In this document: in pieces, positions 4,753 to 6,130 of the stretch
How the letters are laid out: the number at the start of each line of letters is the position of its first letter
Position numbering within the stretch: position 1 is the stretch's first letter
Assembly (NCBI GenBank): GCA_913775005.1
Contig: CAJYKY010000300.1
Span: forward strand, 1-6,130
Direction: 5' to 3'
Length of the DNA stretch: 6,130 nt
Source of the DNA: an uncultured Achromobacter sp.
Lineage (GTDB): Bacteria > Pseudomonadota > Gammaproteobacteria > Burkholderiales > Burkholderiaceae_B
Translations under genes and position numbers: made by a program
The notes under the pieces: generated by a model
Seen by the model: the letters and a program-made list of their open reading frames with translations, nothing else
Told to the model about the DNA's origin: nothing
Databases searched by the model: none

Positions 4753-6130
4753 CTATTGTCCGCGCAGAAAAAGCTTGTCCAGGTCGGAAACCGACCACTG
4801 GACCCAGGTCGGGCGCCCGTGATTGCATTGGTCGGCGCGCTCGGTGGCCTCCATCTGCCGCAGCAGCCCGTTCATTTCTTCCACGGTCAGCTTGCGGTTC
4901 GCGCGCACGGAACCATGGCAGGCCATTGTGGACAGCAGCTCGTTGCGTTGCTCGGTCAACAGGCGCGACACGCCTACCGCACCCAGATCGCGCAACACGG
5001 CGCGGGCCAGTGTTTCGATGTCGCCACGCGCCAGGATGGCTGGCACGGAACGCACAGCGATCGAAGTCGGGCCGGACGGGCGCATCTCGAAACCCAGATC
5101 GCTCAGTTGCTCTTCGAATTCTTCAACGATGGCCACGTCCTTTTCCTGGGCGTGAAACACCACGGGCACCAGCAGATCCTGGCGCGGCAGGCTGCGCGCA
5201 TCCAGCGCCTGCTTGAGCTGTTCATACACCACGCGTTCGTGCGCGGCATGCATGTCCACCAGCACCATGCCCCGGCGGTTCTGCGCCAGGATGTAGATGC
5301 CGTGCAACTGCGCCAAAGCCATGCCCAGCGGGTGTTCTTCGTCGGTGGGCAGCGTGGTGGCGGGCCGGGGTTCGCTGACGGGCGTGACCTTGGCGGCCGT
5401 GTCGTCGGTAAGCGGGCGGTACAGCGATTGCCAGTCGGCGGCGGGGATGCCGGCCGGTTGTTCGGCATGCAGCCGGAACGGCACCTGCGTATGCGGGCGC
5501 TGCGGCGCGGGGGACGGGCGCAGGCCATAGGTGGCGTTGCTGCCCGAATAACCCGGGCGCGGCGTGGCGGCAGCGGGCGATGCCCCCGCATGCGCGCCGG
5601 CGTTTGGCGAGCCGTAGGGCGCGCTGTGCTGCGAGGGGGAGGCATCGCCAGACGCAGGCGCTGCGTGACGCGCACCGTTGGCCCCAGCGATGGATTCAGT
5701 GCCGGTTTCCGTATCGATGCCAGTGCCGGAGGCAGAGCCATGCCCAGACCCCGTTGATGTCGCCGATCCCGCTTGATGTGACCGTGCCACGGTTTCGAAG
5801 CCGCCGTCCTGCTCGGGGGTTTGCGCCGCAGGCTGTGCGACGTTTTGCTCGCCGTGCTGTCCAGCAGGCATGACGGCGGATGAGCCGCCCGTCTGCGCCA
5901 ACGTCTGGCCTACCGCATGCGACACAAAGCGATGCACCGCGCCGCTGTCGCGAAAGCGGACTTCGTGCTTGGCCGGGTGCACGTTCACGTCCACGGCGGC
6001 CGGGTCGATATCCAGGAACAGCACATAGGCGGGCTGACGGTCGCCGTGCAGCACGTCGGCATACGCCGAGCGCAGCGCGTGGCTGACCGTGCGGTCGCGC
6101 ACGTAGCGGCCATTGACGTACAGGTATTGG
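4753..6130 (-). CDS. mutL: DNA mismatch repair protein MutL, C-terminal 458 residues, cut by the right window edge
   Basis: MutL couples mismatch recognition by MutS to strand incision. The open frame runs off the right edge; the first full codon is CAA at 6129. Numbering from there, QYLYVNGRYVRDR (1-13) and VDVNVHPAKHEVRF (46-59) are the end of the ATPase/transducer half; the lysine in HPAK is the ATP-contacting one in E. coli MutL. The GHKL motifs lie outside the window; by comparison with E. coli about 250 residues are missing. A low-complexity linker of about 183 residues (5335-5883) follows, rich in Gly, Ser, Ala, Thr and Pro. The C-terminal dimerisation domain (5334 to the stop) carries DMHAAHERVVYE (5221-5256), QDLLVP (5164-5181), ACHGSVRA (4900-4923) and CNHGRPT (4807-4827). 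These match the endonuclease-competent MutL class rather than the MutH-dependent E. coli type. The TAG stop (4755-4753) lies one base before the proposed miaA start. A GTG at 6102 is internal, not the start. Confidence 0.96.
   Translation of the reverse strand, partial: QYLYVNGRYVRDRTVSHALRSAYADVLHGDRQPAYVLFLDIDPAAVDVNVHPAKHEVRFRDSGAVHRFVSHAVGQTLAQTGGSSAVMPAGQHGEQNVAQPAAQTPEQDGGFETVARSHQAGSATSTGSGHGSASGTGIDTETGTESIAGANGARHAAPASGDASPSQHSAPYGSPNAGAHAGASPAAATPRPGYSGSNATYGLRPSPAPQRPHTQVPFRLHAEQPAGIPAADWQSLYRPLTDDTAAKVTPVSEPRPATTLPTDEEHPLGMALAQLHGIYILAQNRRGMVLVDMHAAHERVVYEQLKQALDARSLPRQDLLVPVVFHAQEKDVAIVEEFEEQLSDLGFEMRPSGPTSIAVRSVPAILARGDIETLARAVLRDLGAVGVSRLLTEQRNELLSTMACHGSVRANRKLTVEEMNGLLRQMEATERADQCNHGRPTWVQWSVSDLDKLFLRGQ

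Noticed and set aside
4585..5757. 390-codon plus-strand open frame opposite mutL and miaA
   Set aside because: Antisense shadow of two conserved genes, with no motif; its openness follows from the codon bias of mutL.
6100..6102. GTG at 6102 as the start of mutL
   Set aside because: Conserved MutL sequence (QYLYVNGRY) continues upstream in frame to the window edge, so this GTG encodes an internal valine.

Overview
The window looks like ordinary chromosome from a GC-rich betaproteobacterium. The codons end mostly in G or C, and the gene set (pcnB, a HAD phosphatase, hda, purM, miaA, mutL) together with the protein sequences fits Alcaligenaceae (Bordetella/Achromobacter type). The family assignment is inferred from recalled protein resemblance, not from a search. 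I see no insertion sequence, CRISPR array, tRNA, rRNA, phage gene or other sign of acquired DNA.

Layout: positions 1-2215 hold a tight three-gene operon read on the minus strand, in the order hda (Hda, regulatory inactivator of DnaA), a HAD-IB phosphatase of unknown substrate, and pcnB (poly(A) polymerase I, cut by the left edge). The genes are joined by an ATGA overlap and by a stop codon directly abutting the next start. A 359-base divergent intergenic region (2216-2574) follows. It must carry the start signals of hda and purM, and also contains a possible 38-residue plus-strand ORF followed by a weak terminator-like hairpin. purM (2575-3624, plus) encodes AIR synthetase of de novo purine synthesis. 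It converges on the minus-strand pair mutL-miaA. Between purM and miaA lie two perfect hairpins, the second a strong terminator. miaA (3750-4751) appears to begin with TTG one base after the mutL stop codon. mutL fills the rest of the window and is cut by the right edge.

How the genes work together: the set is housekeeping. Hda limits re-initiation of replication, PcnB adds poly(A) tails to RNA, PurM makes a purine intermediate, MiaA prenylates A37 of tRNAs reading UNN codons, and MutL coordinates mismatch repair. The most informative details are in MutL. Its C-terminal domain keeps an endonuclease metal-site signature in the variant form DMHA...E...E, plus a likely sliding-clamp-binding motif, and it is joined to the ATPase domain by an unusually long low-complexity linker. 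I found no evidence of a previously undescribed system.
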